Source: a virus. From it: DNA of 26,235 bases. Location: positions 1 to 26,235 of IMG/VR virus record IMGVR_UViG_3300032249_001408. One strand, written 5' to 3'. Positions 11,695 through 19,340 of this stretch are shown piece after piece. The first letter of the stretch is position 1. Every line of letters starts with the position of its first letter. Both the position numbers and the translations under genes were made by a program. The notes under the pieces are model-generated. The model was not told the DNA's origin. It made no database searches and saw nothing but the letters and a program-made list of their open reading frames with translations.

Positions 11695-14240
11695 TTTTTG
11701 TTGCATGGTACGAGGGCAAAACAAGCCTGCTCGTCTCCGCCCATAAGGTTGGACGCGTCAAACTGAATGGGTACGGGCCCGCCCTTGTAAACTAGTGGTA
11801 TTTCCAAGTTTTCAGGAACCTCTAGTCTCGCCACTATTTCGCTCGGCATCTTCACCTCTATCGAGTCGGGTATTCCGACCACCCGTATAAATTCGGGTAT
11901 TTCGGAGCCGTCCAGCCTGATTGCGGACGGTATGTCCACCGGGACGAGGCTTATGAATCCTGGGACGGCGGTTGCGTCTATCCTTATGGAATTCGGGACG
12001 CTAGAAGAGTCCAGCGCTATGACGCTCGGAATTACCGATTCATTGATTATCTTTATTTCCTTGGGTATCAGATCGGCTTGATAAAGAACGATCTTGTTGG
12101 GAATGTCCGACTTTATATCTATGAACTTCGGTATGTCATGCGTTATTTTTATGTCGGGAAATTTAGGCACAACAACCTTGATCTCCGAAGGTATCCCCAA
12201 GTCGCTTATTTCTATATCAAAGTTGTCGGTGTTGAAGTCATCCACGAAATTTTCATCAAGCGTATTTGCCCTTCTGAATCCGGCCGAACTAGAGCCTCCG
12301 CACTCCACGGTGACCACACAAGACAACGTCGGGACGTTTCCCCACTCTATGCTCACCTTTGGTGGATCGTCCCATGTCAACGAAGCAGTAATATTGCTAG
12401 GCACATCTCCCCAGGTGAACGATCCTGTCACGCTCGGAACATAATCGCCCCATGTGAACGATCCCGTTACGCTTGGCGTCGGCCCCCACTCTACAGATGC
12501 GGTTACACTGGGGGTATCGCCCCATGTAAACGATCCCGTTACGCTGGGGGTCGTGCCCCAATTAAATGAACTGGTTACCTTTGGCGGAGTGCCCCATATA
12601 AAACTAGCATTGGATATTTTCGGAGGCGTACCCCATACAAAACTAGCATCGGAAACCTTGGGGGGCGTACCCCAGTTGAAACTCGCTCCGGACACCTTGG
12701 GGGGCGTGCCCCAGTTGAAACTCGCTCCGGATAACTTCGGAGGCGTACCCCAGTTGAAGCTCGCGGGAGATATCTTAGGCGCGGGTCCGAAAGTGAAGCT
12801 CGCGGGAGATATCTTAGGCGCGGGTCCGAATGTGAAGCTAGCGGGAGATATCTTCGGCGCGGGTCCGAAAGTGAAGCTCGCGGGAGATATCTTAGGCGCG
12901 GGTCCGAATGTGAAGCTAGCGGGAGATATCGAGGGAGCCGGACCGAACGTGAAACTCGCGGGAGATATCGTGGGCGCCGGACCGAACGTGAAACTCGCGG
13001 GAGATATCGAGGGAGCCGGACCGAACGTGAAACTCGCGGGAGATATCGTGGGCGCCGGACCAAATGTAAAGCTCACCGGGGATATGCTTGGAGGCACGAA
13101 GGATATGACAGGAGGCACTATGTTTATTATGCTTGGAATATTTATGTCAGTGCCTATAGGCGATACATTCAAACAAGGAAACACTATCTGCGGAAGTTCA
13201 ATCTGCGGGTTTGGCTGCTGAAAATCTGGAATCGTTATGTCCGGGAAGTTGGGCACCTGGGGGATGGGCAAAACAAAAGTGGGCGTTTCCTGAACTTCTG
13301 GAACGCCCCCCTTCAGCCTTGAGATCGGGGTCTGCACCACGGTGCAATCGTCCCCGACCACAGTAACAACCGGATCTATATTCGAACCAGAAGCGTAGGT
13401 GTGCGTTCCCGACTGAATGGAGCTTGTCGACTGCCCGTCCCCAAAATCAAGGCTGAATGTGCTGAAAGTCCCATTCACGATGACGCTGTACTGCATCGTG
13501 GTTTCCCTGCATCCTTCCGGACCTTGAGACACATTTGTCTCCAAGGTCACCTCCGCACAGTAGGCATCGTCCGAACACACCGGCTCCTGCTCTAGCTTTG
13601 CTATTTTATCTTCCAGTTCAAAGATGTATTTTTCTACGGAAATCACAGCATCCACAAGCTGATTGTGATGTTCCGCCATAACAAAGCCCCTGACCCATGT
13701 CCCGGAAGGATTGAACTTGGTGGGCTTTCCGCCCATGCTCCTCAGGCACCTTTTGAGTTTGAATATTTTGCCCTGTAGTTCTAGGGTTGTCAAACCTTCC
13801 TCGTAACCAATCCCAGGACGGACAACCTCCACTCTTTCTATTGATCCGCCCGACACAACAGCCTTCAGCCTGGCGCCGGTACCCTTGCCTTTTACCGCCA
13901 TCTCCGGCAGGCAGTATCCTTGTCCCCCGTTCAGCACAGATACGGACAAGATGGAACCCTTTGAATCCAACCTGACATTGCCGAATGTGGCTCCGCTTCC
14001 TGCGGGATCGTTTCTTTCCACCGTGTCGTAGTAGAACATCTCCCCGGATATGTTGGCAAAGCCGTTTTCTGCCCATATCTCTGGCTGGCAGTGTCCCACG
14101 GGGGCTATCTGTATTCCCTCCTCCCAGGCCGAGTTCTCTGCGGCCGTTTTGGCCTCGCTCGTGTTATAAACGAGATAGAGAGTTCTGTCGGAGTCCAGTG
14201 CTAGTGGGTATGCTATCTGCGGGGGGAATCCTGTTGGCAT
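11691..14240 (-). CDS. Repeat-rich fibre/adhesin-like virion protein (849 aa)
   Basis: This is the third of three tandem paralogues. Residues 1-215 carry the shared N-terminal module (YPLALDSDRTLYLVYN, then the AEHHNQLVDAVISVEKY motif followed by a short coiled coil). Residues about 235-315 are PKD-like (FSLDFGDGQ, THTYASG). A Pro/Ile-rich linker leads to a long array of 13-residue repeats, residues about 388-645: eight SFTFGPAPxISPA copies, then SFNWGTPPKxSxA and SFTWGDTPSVTG variants. A second array, residues about 670-815, repeats DIPxxIxL-type units. No enzyme motif is seen. Both arrays suggest extended beta structure, as in fibres. A role in host attachment or capsid/tail decoration is inferred. 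There is no Shine-Dalgarno site before the ATG at 14240, ten bases after the previous stop. Confidence 0.75.
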   Translation of the reverse strand: MPTGFPPQIAYPLALDSDRTLYLVYNTSEAKTAAENSAWEEGIQIAPVGHCQPEIWAENGFANISGEMFYYDTVERNDPAGSGATFGNVRLDSKGSILSVSVLNGGQGYCLPEMAVKGKGTGARLKAVVSGGSIERVEVVRPGIGYEEGLTTLELQGKIFKLKRCLRSMGGKPTKFNPSGTWVRGFVMAEHHNQLVDAVISVEKYIFELEDKIAKLEQEPVCSDDAYCAEVTLETNVSQGPEGCRETTMQYSVIVNGTFSTFSLDFGDGQSTSSIQSGTHTYASGSNIDPVVTVVGDDCTVVQTPISRLKGGVPEVQETPTFVLPIPQVPNFPDITIPDFQQPNPQIELPQIVFPCLNVSPIGTDINIPSIINIVPPVISFVPPSISPVSFTFGPAPTISPASFTFGPAPSISPASFTFGPAPTISPASFTFGPAPSISPASFTFGPAPKISPASFTFGPAPKISPASFTFGPAPKISPASFTFGPAPKISPASFNWGTPPKLSGASFNWGTPPKVSGASFNWGTPPKVSDASFVWGTPPKISNASFIWGTPPKVTSSFNWGTTPSVTGSFTWGDTPSVTASVEWGPTPSVTGSFTWGDYVPSVTGSFTWGDVPSNITASLTWDDPPKVSIEWGNVPTLSCVVTVECGGSSSAGFRRANTLDENFVDDFNTDNFDIEISDLGIPSEIKVVVPKFPDIKITHDIPKFIDIKSDIPNKIVLYQADLIPKEIKIINESVIPSVIALDSSSVPNSIRIDATAVPGFISLVPVDIPSAIRLDGSEIPEFIRVVGIPDSIEVKMPSEIVARLEVPENLEIPLVYKGGPVPIQFDASNLMGGDEQACFALVPCNKK
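11790..12235 (-). repeat. Degenerate array of IP-x-x-I repeats
   Basis: Near the C-terminus of the 849-residue protein, roughly 12-14-residue units of the form (D/E/V)-I-P-x-x-I-x-I/L follow each other: DIPKFIDIKS, DIPNKIVLYQ, LIPKEIKI, VIPSVIALDS, VPNSIRIDA, VPGFISLVP, IPSAIRLDG, IPEFIRVVG. DNA copies are diverged, so this is seen mainly at protein level. The pattern suggests a beta-strand repeat with Pro at each turn. Boundaries are approximate. Confidence 0.7.
12330..12762 (-). repeat. Diverged 36-39-bp repeats (WG-type)
   Basis: This is the older-looking half of the main array. Units encode SFNWGTPPKVSGA, then SFNWGTTPSVTG and SFTWGDTPSVTG, with period slipping from 13 to 12 residues and some units altered (SVEWGPTPSVTG, SLTWDDPPKVS). 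Trp-Gly replaces the Phe-Gly of the neighbouring copies. Left boundary approximate. Confidence 0.8.
12763..13074 (-). repeat. Eight tandem 39-bp repeats with 78-bp higher-order pattern
   Basis: Exactly eight 39-bp units fill 312 bases; each encodes SFTFGPAP-x-ISPA with x being Lys, Thr or Ser. Sequence variants alternate: units ending GTGAAGCTC and GTGAAGCTA take turns in one half, and Thr/Ser units take turns in the other. This points to duplication of 78-bp dimers rather than single units, and to recent expansion. Confidence 0.9.
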
Positions 14241-14250
14241 GGTTTAATAT

Positions 14251-16533
14251 CTAGTAAATGCCCATCTTAAATTGGGAGCCTGATGGCCGTGTTTTTACGA
14301 CCGAGAAAGTCAAGTCTGTGCCGTCAAATTTTATAAAGGCCTTGGTGCTGTAGTCGTAACTGAGGTAGACAATTCTGTCTCCGTCCGACGCCGCCAGAAG
14401 CGTGTTAGACCTGTCATCGAAGCCCGATACGGACAAATCTTGCAGCGACCTGAAGGATACCGAGGAGGAGTTTGATCTTCCCACCTCCCACGTAAGGGAC
14501 GTATCGTTCCAGGCGCATATCTCGCCGGAGTTGTTGAACAGAAAAATGCCATTGGACAGGTTCACGAGCTGACCTTCTAACTTGACAGAGCCGACGATGC
14601 TTGGAAGCTTTGTAATGGTGCCGAATGGATTCGATAGGGTTCCGTTTGTTCTGTAGAAGTCCGAAAGCCTGAAGAACTCGTTTACGGAAGAGTTCCGGAG
14701 TATGTAGCCCGCCGCATCCTTCCACGCCGTTCTGTACACCGCGAAATTTCCGTTGGTGGCCGTGCCGGATTCGTTAAAAAACGAAGGATGCCTCAAAAGT
14801 TCGTCGGCTCCATTTTCAAACGAAGAAAATTGCAAGTCCGTCGGCGACATGGCGGTCTGAGTAGCAAGGTCATAATCCAGTCTTTTGGGAAATGCTATGT
14901 TCATCCCCGAGGAAGGACTTTGGTCTTCGCCGAACAGAAAGTATGTTTTGTCGGCGGAATTCAAGGCGGCCCAGTTCCAGGGCCTGTTTGATATTTCCGT
15001 CACGCTTTCGTAGTGGTCGTCAAATGCGTTGTACTTCCTTATTTGTATCTTCTTGCCGTCCACCACTGCTCCACCGCCAGCCCACATCAAAAGAGAGTTG
15101 CCCCCTCCCCCTGAACTTCCAGTTCCCGCGGGCACGAACTCCACATTGCGACCGAATTCCCTTTTTGACCTGGACAGGGCGTCAAAGTAATAGCTCTGCG
15201 ATCCATAATGATCTAGAAACGAGTTGTCCCTGTCTACCTGGAGCGTCTGGGATCCTAGAGTCTTGAAAGTCTCGCTGTTCAATCCGAACTCATAAGCCTT
15301 GATTACTCCGCTTCCGTTTGTGTTCAGAGACGTGTGATTGAACATCCAAAGGTTGCTTGATTCCACGATGTCAATAGAATTCGGATATTTGGTTATCCTG
15401 TAGGCGCCATATAGCGTATCCACCCTGAGATCTATGTCGTAGTAACCCCCGAGGCTGTACGAAGCCCTGGTCGCCCTATAGTCCGAATGGGGTAGGTCGT
15501 CGCTCAAAGACCATGTGTACTCCTCTATCGGGTCTATTGGGCTTCCATTCCCGTCTATCTTCTCTCCAGAATACCTGTATCCTGGGTTGGAGGGATCCGG
15601 CCCAGAAGGCACCTCTAGTTCTACGAAACTATTGGTTACAGACCTTATTCTTGGGAAGATGCCCTGCGATGAATTTCCTTGGTAATAATTCTGCGATGCC
15701 TTGTGGTTTATCTGTATCACGGCCGGATCCGGACACTCGATCCTTGCGTTTATCATGTTTATGAACTCAACCGAATCCTGTCCGTGCTCGTTCTCCACCG
15801 TAAGCCTGACCGTGTAAATGCCGGGGGACGAGTATGTCTTTGTCAGAGAGCCCCCCGAAATGGAGATTCCGCCAACAACTTCGTTTCTCGACATGAAGTC
15901 CGCCGATCCATCGTACTCCCTCACCAGCGGAGGACCTTCTCCGAAATTCCATGTCATGGTGATCTTGCCGTCGCCGAGCCTGAAACTCTCGTTGCTGAAG
16001 ACCACCCTCAAAGGTGCGATTCCCACCGTGGAGTCCGAAGAGAACCAGACTTTTGGAGACAGAGCCAGCCTCTCTACGTACTTTATTCGTCCCGTCATTG
16101 TTTCTTCATCCTCGCTGTCGTACCTTGTCCCCAAGAAGTACTGCGTGGAAATGAGGGCGTCCTTGAGATGATTGTGATGTCTGTCCACCACATTCATCGT
16201 CACGTTCGTTACTTTCTTCGGCTTCGCCACGTCCAAATCCTTGAAGTCCTCGAGAATTTCAAGTTCGTCAAAGCTTGTGGACGTCTTGGAGTTGTAATAG
16301 AAACTCAAAGCCCTCTTGTCTATGTCCTCGCACTGTTCCGTTAGAGTTATGATTCCGTTTGGCGGGAACCTGGACATGACGGATTCCTCCCCCTCGACGA
16401 TTACGGAGGCGTCTCCCGGCATATAGTCCTCCAAAAGCCTCACCCTCAGCGCATCGTGAACCAGGAAAAGGTTTTTGTCGTCGTCAAAGGCGTTGGGAAA
16501 ATCGCTGGCTTTCGGAATGTTGGAACTAGCCAT
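14251..16533 (-). CDS. PKD-domain and propeller-like virion protein (760 aa)
   Basis: This is the second of three tandem paralogues. Residues 1-135 hold the shared N-terminal module (FPNAFDDDKNLFLVHDALR and VDRHHNHLKDALIST). Residues about 165-265 form a PKD domain (TWNFGEGPP, YSSPGIYTVRLTVENEHG). Residues 270-390 look like a second, diverged PKD-type domain (EEYTWSLSDD, GGYYDIDLRVDTLYGAYR). Residues 395-760 consist of repeated short beta strands with Gly/Asn/Asp turns and aromatic positions (YFLFGEDQ, GIFLFNNSGEICAWND, DRIVYLSYDY), consistent with a Kelch-like beta-propeller. No signal peptide is present. PKD domains are common in surface adhesins, so attachment to host or glycan is inferred. 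The ATG overlaps the previous stop by one base (TGATG). Confidence 0.75.
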   Translation of the reverse strand: MASSNIPKASDFPNAFDDDKNLFLVHDALRVRLLEDYMPGDASVIVEGEESVMSRFPPNGIITLTEQCEDIDKRALSFYYNSKTSTSFDELEILEDFKDLDVAKPKKVTNVTMNVVDRHHNHLKDALISTQYFLGTRYDSEDEETMTGRIKYVERLALSPKVWFSSDSTVGIAPLRVVFSNESFRLGDGKITMTWNFGEGPPLVREYDGSADFMSRNEVVGGISISGGSLTKTYSSPGIYTVRLTVENEHGQDSVEFINMINARIECPDPAVIQINHKASQNYYQGNSSQGIFPRIRSVTNSFVELEVPSGPDPSNPGYRYSGEKIDGNGSPIDPIEEYTWSLSDDLPHSDYRATRASYSLGGYYDIDLRVDTLYGAYRITKYPNSIDIVESSNLWMFNHTSLNTNGSGVIKAYEFGLNSETFKTLGSQTLQVDRDNSFLDHYGSQSYYFDALSRSKREFGRNVEFVPAGTGSSGGGGNSLLMWAGGGAVVDGKKIQIRKYNAFDDHYESVTEISNRPWNWAALNSADKTYFLFGEDQSPSSGMNIAFPKRLDYDLATQTAMSPTDLQFSSFENGADELLRHPSFFNESGTATNGNFAVYRTAWKDAAGYILRNSSVNEFFRLSDFYRTNGTLSNPFGTITKLPSIVGSVKLEGQLVNLSNGIFLFNNSGEICAWNDTSLTWEVGRSNSSSVSFRSLQDLSVSGFDDRSNTLLAASDGDRIVYLSYDYSTKAFIKFDGTDLTFSVVKTRPSGSQFKMGIY

Positions 16534-17519
16534 CAGGAAACCTCCAGCATTTCACTAAGGAAAACCCTTCTCACCTTGTCGCCCGCAAAAACCAGAAGCA
16601 GCGATGGCTCGTACAGTCCAGGATTCTGGTACGTGTGCGAAACTTCGTGCACTGACGGATTTTCTTCCTTGAGGCTCTCTCCGTCGCCGAACACCCAGAA
16701 TCTCTGAATTATGTCTCCATCAGACTGGTCAATAAAACTGTAGGTGAGAGCCGGCGAATTTAGTTTTCTTGTATAGAAAAAGGAGGGCCTTTCGCTTTGG
16801 GAGACAGTCAGGTAATTGGTCTTGGTTGATATTCCTTGGGCGCCCGAGCTTGTCACTATGTGAAGCCTAACCGTGTACGTACCCTCTTTGGCATATGTAT
16901 AGATCGGACTCTTTTCCATGCTCTGTCCGCCGTCTCCGAAGTCCCAGAGAGTTCTGATGATGTCTCCCTCGGAGAAGTTCTGAAATCTCACCGGATCACC
17001 CGGAAGAACTACTCTTGGAAACGCCCTGAACACAGACTTGGGTGACAGAAACTTGAGTTCCATGTCCTTCAGCCTTCTGTTGAGGCTCCCGGAGTCCGGA
17101 TTTGTTTTTAGGCCGGTTCTTTTTTCTATGTTTATGATCGCATCCTTGACGGCGTTGTGCGGCTCGGCAGTAACCGCGTTTGTGGCCCAGGTGCCTGAAG
17201 TCCATTGGTTCTGCCTCGACCCGGCAAAGCCCCTCACAAGATCCTTGAAGGTGTTTTCGGTCTTGGACCCGTAGTAGATCAGTTCCGCCTCGCCATAAAC
17301 GCCCGAAGGCAGCCCTACCCTCAATATTCCAGTGGGGGGAAACAGGGATGTGTCTTCAACTATAATTTTTTTGCCGCTGTACGGAAGTCCCGTCCTCAAT
17401 GTGGTCTCGGCGTTGTTCCTTGCCTCGTACAGGCTGTCTTTGTCGTCCAGTACATCGGGAAAAAGAGACAGTTTTCCGGCGACATATCCAGTATCCAAAC
17501 TAGAGGGTCTTTCACTCAT
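16533..17519 (-). CDS. PKD-domain virion protein (328 aa)
   Basis: This is the first of three tandem paralogues and the shortest. Residues 1-135 show the widespread phage fibre module: FPDVLDDKDSLYEARNNAE, FPPTGILRVG, ELIYYGSKTENTFKDLVRG and AEPHNAVKDAIINIEKRTG. Two PKD domains follow: residues about 165-240 (LWDFGDGGQS, YTYAKEGTYTVRLH) and 245-328 (FWVFGDGESL, SHTYQNPGLYEPSLL). It ends directly after the second PKD domain, with none of the repeats or propeller found in its paralogues. Its start lies inside the end of the coiled-coil gene (8-base overlap) and its stop shares a base with the next ATG, so all three are probably translated in series. Confidence 0.78.
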   Translation of the reverse strand: MSERPSSLDTGYVAGKLSLFPDVLDDKDSLYEARNNAETTLRTGLPYSGKKIIVEDTSLFPPTGILRVGLPSGVYGEAELIYYGSKTENTFKDLVRGFAGSRQNQWTSGTWATNAVTAEPHNAVKDAIINIEKRTGLKTNPDSGSLNRRLKDMELKFLSPKSVFRAFPRVVLPGDPVRFQNFSEGDIIRTLWDFGDGGQSMEKSPIYTYAKEGTYTVRLHIVTSSGAQGISTKTNYLTVSQSERPSFFYTRKLNSPALTYSFIDQSDGDIIQRFWVFGDGESLKEENPSVHEVSHTYQNPGLYEPSLLLVFAGDKVRRVFLSEMLEVS

Positions 17520-18180
17520 CGTTTTTTTCCTTGACGGCCAACTTCGCCTGTTCGCTGGCTAGAAGGGCCCTGTTTTGTATCTGCTCCAATATTCCTATCA
17601 TTTCCTTTCTGGTCGCGGATTCCGAATCCATAGCGAGTATGCACTTGACCAAGTCCAGGTCCAAAGGTTTCTGCAGCAGCAGCCTCAATTCGAGTTCCTG
17701 TGCGAAATTTTCATTCCAGTATTGGGCGTTCGCCTCCGGGTCATCGTGTCTTCTGAGGGGTTCTATTTTCTCTAGCTGACGGTAGGCGCCGAGGAAAAAA
17801 CTCGTCTCCTCCTCGGTCTCTAGGAGCTTCCTCCTCATGTCATCGATGGTGTCCTGAAGGACGGCTTTTTTACGGGAAAGTTTCCTTTTTTGAATGGCCT
17901 TGTACTCCTTATGTAGTTCGTTTTTCTCTTTCTTTTTTTCCAAAAGGGCCATTTTGAGGCCCAGCATTTTAAGTTCGTCCTCGGCGTCCTCTATCCCAAG
18001 GACCATGGATTTCATTGAGCATTTTCTGGCATCAATCTCTCGGAGGCACTTCTGCATCTTGGCCTGCGTGGTGAGCTCCTTTCCGAGGACGAAGTGCTTC
18101 AGCTGGTAGAATGTGTGCCTAGAAGAGACCGGGCGGGATTCCACAAGATCGCACGCCTGCCTGTAAATTTCGCTTGACAT
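17512..18180 (-). CDS. Coiled-coil protein of the tail module (222 aa)
   Basis: No family is recognised. The central part, residues about 60-130, is a long charged helix with heptad-like spacing (ALLEKKKEKNELHKEYKAIQ, DDMRRKLLETEEETSF). The C-terminal part (YWNENFAQELELRLLLQKPL and onward) is also helical. There is no signal peptide. CGGAG precedes the ATG at 18180. It heads the group of three PKD genes and overlaps the first by eight bases. Chaperone, tape-measure-assembly or structural roles are all possible. Confidence 0.65.
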   Translation of the reverse strand: MSSEIYRQACDLVESRPVSSRHTFYQLKHFVLGKELTTQAKMQKCLREIDARKCSMKSMVLGIEDAEDELKMLGLKMALLEKKKEKNELHKEYKAIQKRKLSRKKAVLQDTIDDMRRKLLETEEETSFFLGAYRQLEKIEPLRRHDDPEANAQYWNENFAQELELRLLLQKPLDLDLVKCILAMDSESATRKEMIGILEQIQNRALLASEQAKLAVKEKNDE

Positions 18181-18234
18181 TTTTTGCTCCGATGGGTATT
18201 GTCTAGTCTATTAGAGAAAAAACCTCAAAAAAAC

Positions 18235-18771
18235 ATGAACAGACTAAAAAATCAGCGCGTCTACCTAGCCGGAGCGATGGACAGGGTGGCGGACAGGGGT
18301 TTCGGGTGGAGGGACAGCATAACTCCGTTCCTGAATGAACTGGGAGTGGTGGTATTCAATCCCCTGAACAAGCCCGGCGATCTCGGAGCCGAGGACGACA
18401 CCACCCACCAGGTCAAAAATCTTCTGAAGCAGAGCAAAAAATACGACGAACTTTCCAATGTCATGAAAACCATACGAGCCGTAGATCTCAGGCTCGTAGA
18501 CATAAGCGATTTTCTTATAGTCAACCTGGATCTCAATACTCATCCCTGCGGAACGCTAGAGGAGATATTCCTTGCCAACAGATCCAAGAAGCCGGTTCTG
18601 ATACGGATGGAACAGGGAAAGAATCAAACCCCCGACTGGCTATTTGGGACACTGCCCCACGGCATGTTCTTTTCAACATGGGACGAGGTGAGAGAATACC
18701 TCTTTCACATAGACGGAGACACATTCATCAACCACGAGAACAGGTGGCGTTTTTTCAACATCCGTGGCTAG
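18235..18771 (+). CDS. Nucleoside 2-deoxyribosyltransferase-like protein
   Basis: The 178-aa protein has the layout of the nucleoside 2-deoxyribosyltransferase-like family: an N-terminal strand and glycine loop (VYLAGAM, residues 9-15), an Asp/Arg-rich stretch with WRDSITPFL, the strand DISDFLIVNLD (89-99), and CGTLEEIFLANRSKKPVLI (105-123), where a Glu in the GTxEE motif is the expected catalytic residue. Enzymes of this family cleave or exchange the N-glycosidic bond of deoxynucleosides or nucleotides, so nucleotide salvage or base modification is likely. ATG at 18235 is chosen because homology begins there, although an upstream in-frame start at 18184 exists; no strong ribosome-binding site precedes it. 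It is the only plus-strand gene within the tail block. Its stop overlaps the converging gene by four bases. Confidence 0.75.
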   Translation: MNRLKNQRVYLAGAMDRVADRGFGWRDSITPFLNELGVVVFNPLNKPGDLGAEDDTTHQVKNLLKQSKKYDELSNVMKTIRAVDLRLVDISDFLIVNLDLNTHPCGTLEEIFLANRSKKPVLIRMEQGKNQTPDWLFGTLPHGMFFSTWDEVREYLFHIDGDTFINHENRWRFFNIRG

Positions 18772-19331
18772 CAGATTTTTATCCCAAGTATCGCCTTGAA
18801 CACGGCTCCTAGTTCAGCGGCACCCATTGCCCAGAACTCACGAGATATCTTGAGGGGATTTTCGGAGAGCTTCCCGACCTTCAAGAAAAAATCTCTGTCT
18901 ATCATCATTCCATTCAAGGTGCAATCCGCAAAGGTATTGTAGATTTTGGTCGGCATTCCCTCCTTGTCGTAGTTCACGACTATGGGGAAAAGAACATCTG
19001 TTTCCTTTTCAATCCACACCGAATATCTGTACTGTATGTTCCGGGGAAGCCACGCCCCCTCCATTATCATCATCGTCCAACCCGACTCGGAATTCTTCAT
19101 GCCGTTGTTTATGAGGGATGTGACCGTTTCTCCCCCTCTCAACGTGGAACAAACATCATTCATCTCATCCAGCTGCGGTTTTTTGATGTCCTTTCTGACC
19201 GAACAGACGATATTTGCGTCTTCTTTGTAATTGTTTTTAATGGATCTGACGGTTCCCTTCAGCCGGCCTATGTTGGGATCAGGCGACAGAATTACAAAGT
19301 TTATGTCTATTTCTCTGGTTCCTCTGTACAT
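18768..19331 (-). CDS. Possible glycosyltransferase-like protein (187 aa)
   Basis: The N-terminus (DINFVILSPDPNIGRLKGTV, then SIKNNYKEDANIVCSV) resembles the first beta-alpha-beta unit of a GT-A fold, and WTMMIMEGAWLP occupies the place where family-2 glycosyltransferases have an acidic metal-binding motif. A clear DxD is missing, so catalysis is doubtful; it may be a degenerate relative. The later part (FADCTLNGMMIDRDFFLKVG) also resembles GT-A acceptor-side segments. AAAGGG precedes the ATG, nine bases after the poly-Ser gene. It follows fibre genes, so a role in glycan modification of virion proteins is possible but unproven. Confidence 0.45.
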   Translation of the reverse strand: MYRGTREIDINFVILSPDPNIGRLKGTVRSIKNNYKEDANIVCSVRKDIKKPQLDEMNDVCSTLRGGETVTSLINNGMKNSESGWTMMIMEGAWLPRNIQYRYSVWIEKETDVLFPIVVNYDKEGMPTKIYNTFADCTLNGMMIDRDFFLKVGKLSENPLKISREFWAMGAAELGAVFKAILGIKIC

Positions 19332-19340
19332 CTGCCCTTT

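Noticed and set aside
12454-13221. Long plus-strand open frame (255 codons) across the repeat array
   Set aside because: It is the antisense shadow of the 39-bp repeats: because 39 is a multiple of three, any frame without a stop in one unit stays open through the whole array. No ribosome-binding site, and the minus-strand gene is clearly coding.
18184-18234. 17-codon N-terminal extension of the deoxyribosyltransferase-like gene
   Set aside because: The family similarity begins at MNRLKNQRVYLAG (18235), and the upstream ATG lies four bases from the divergent gene start, leaving no room for signals.
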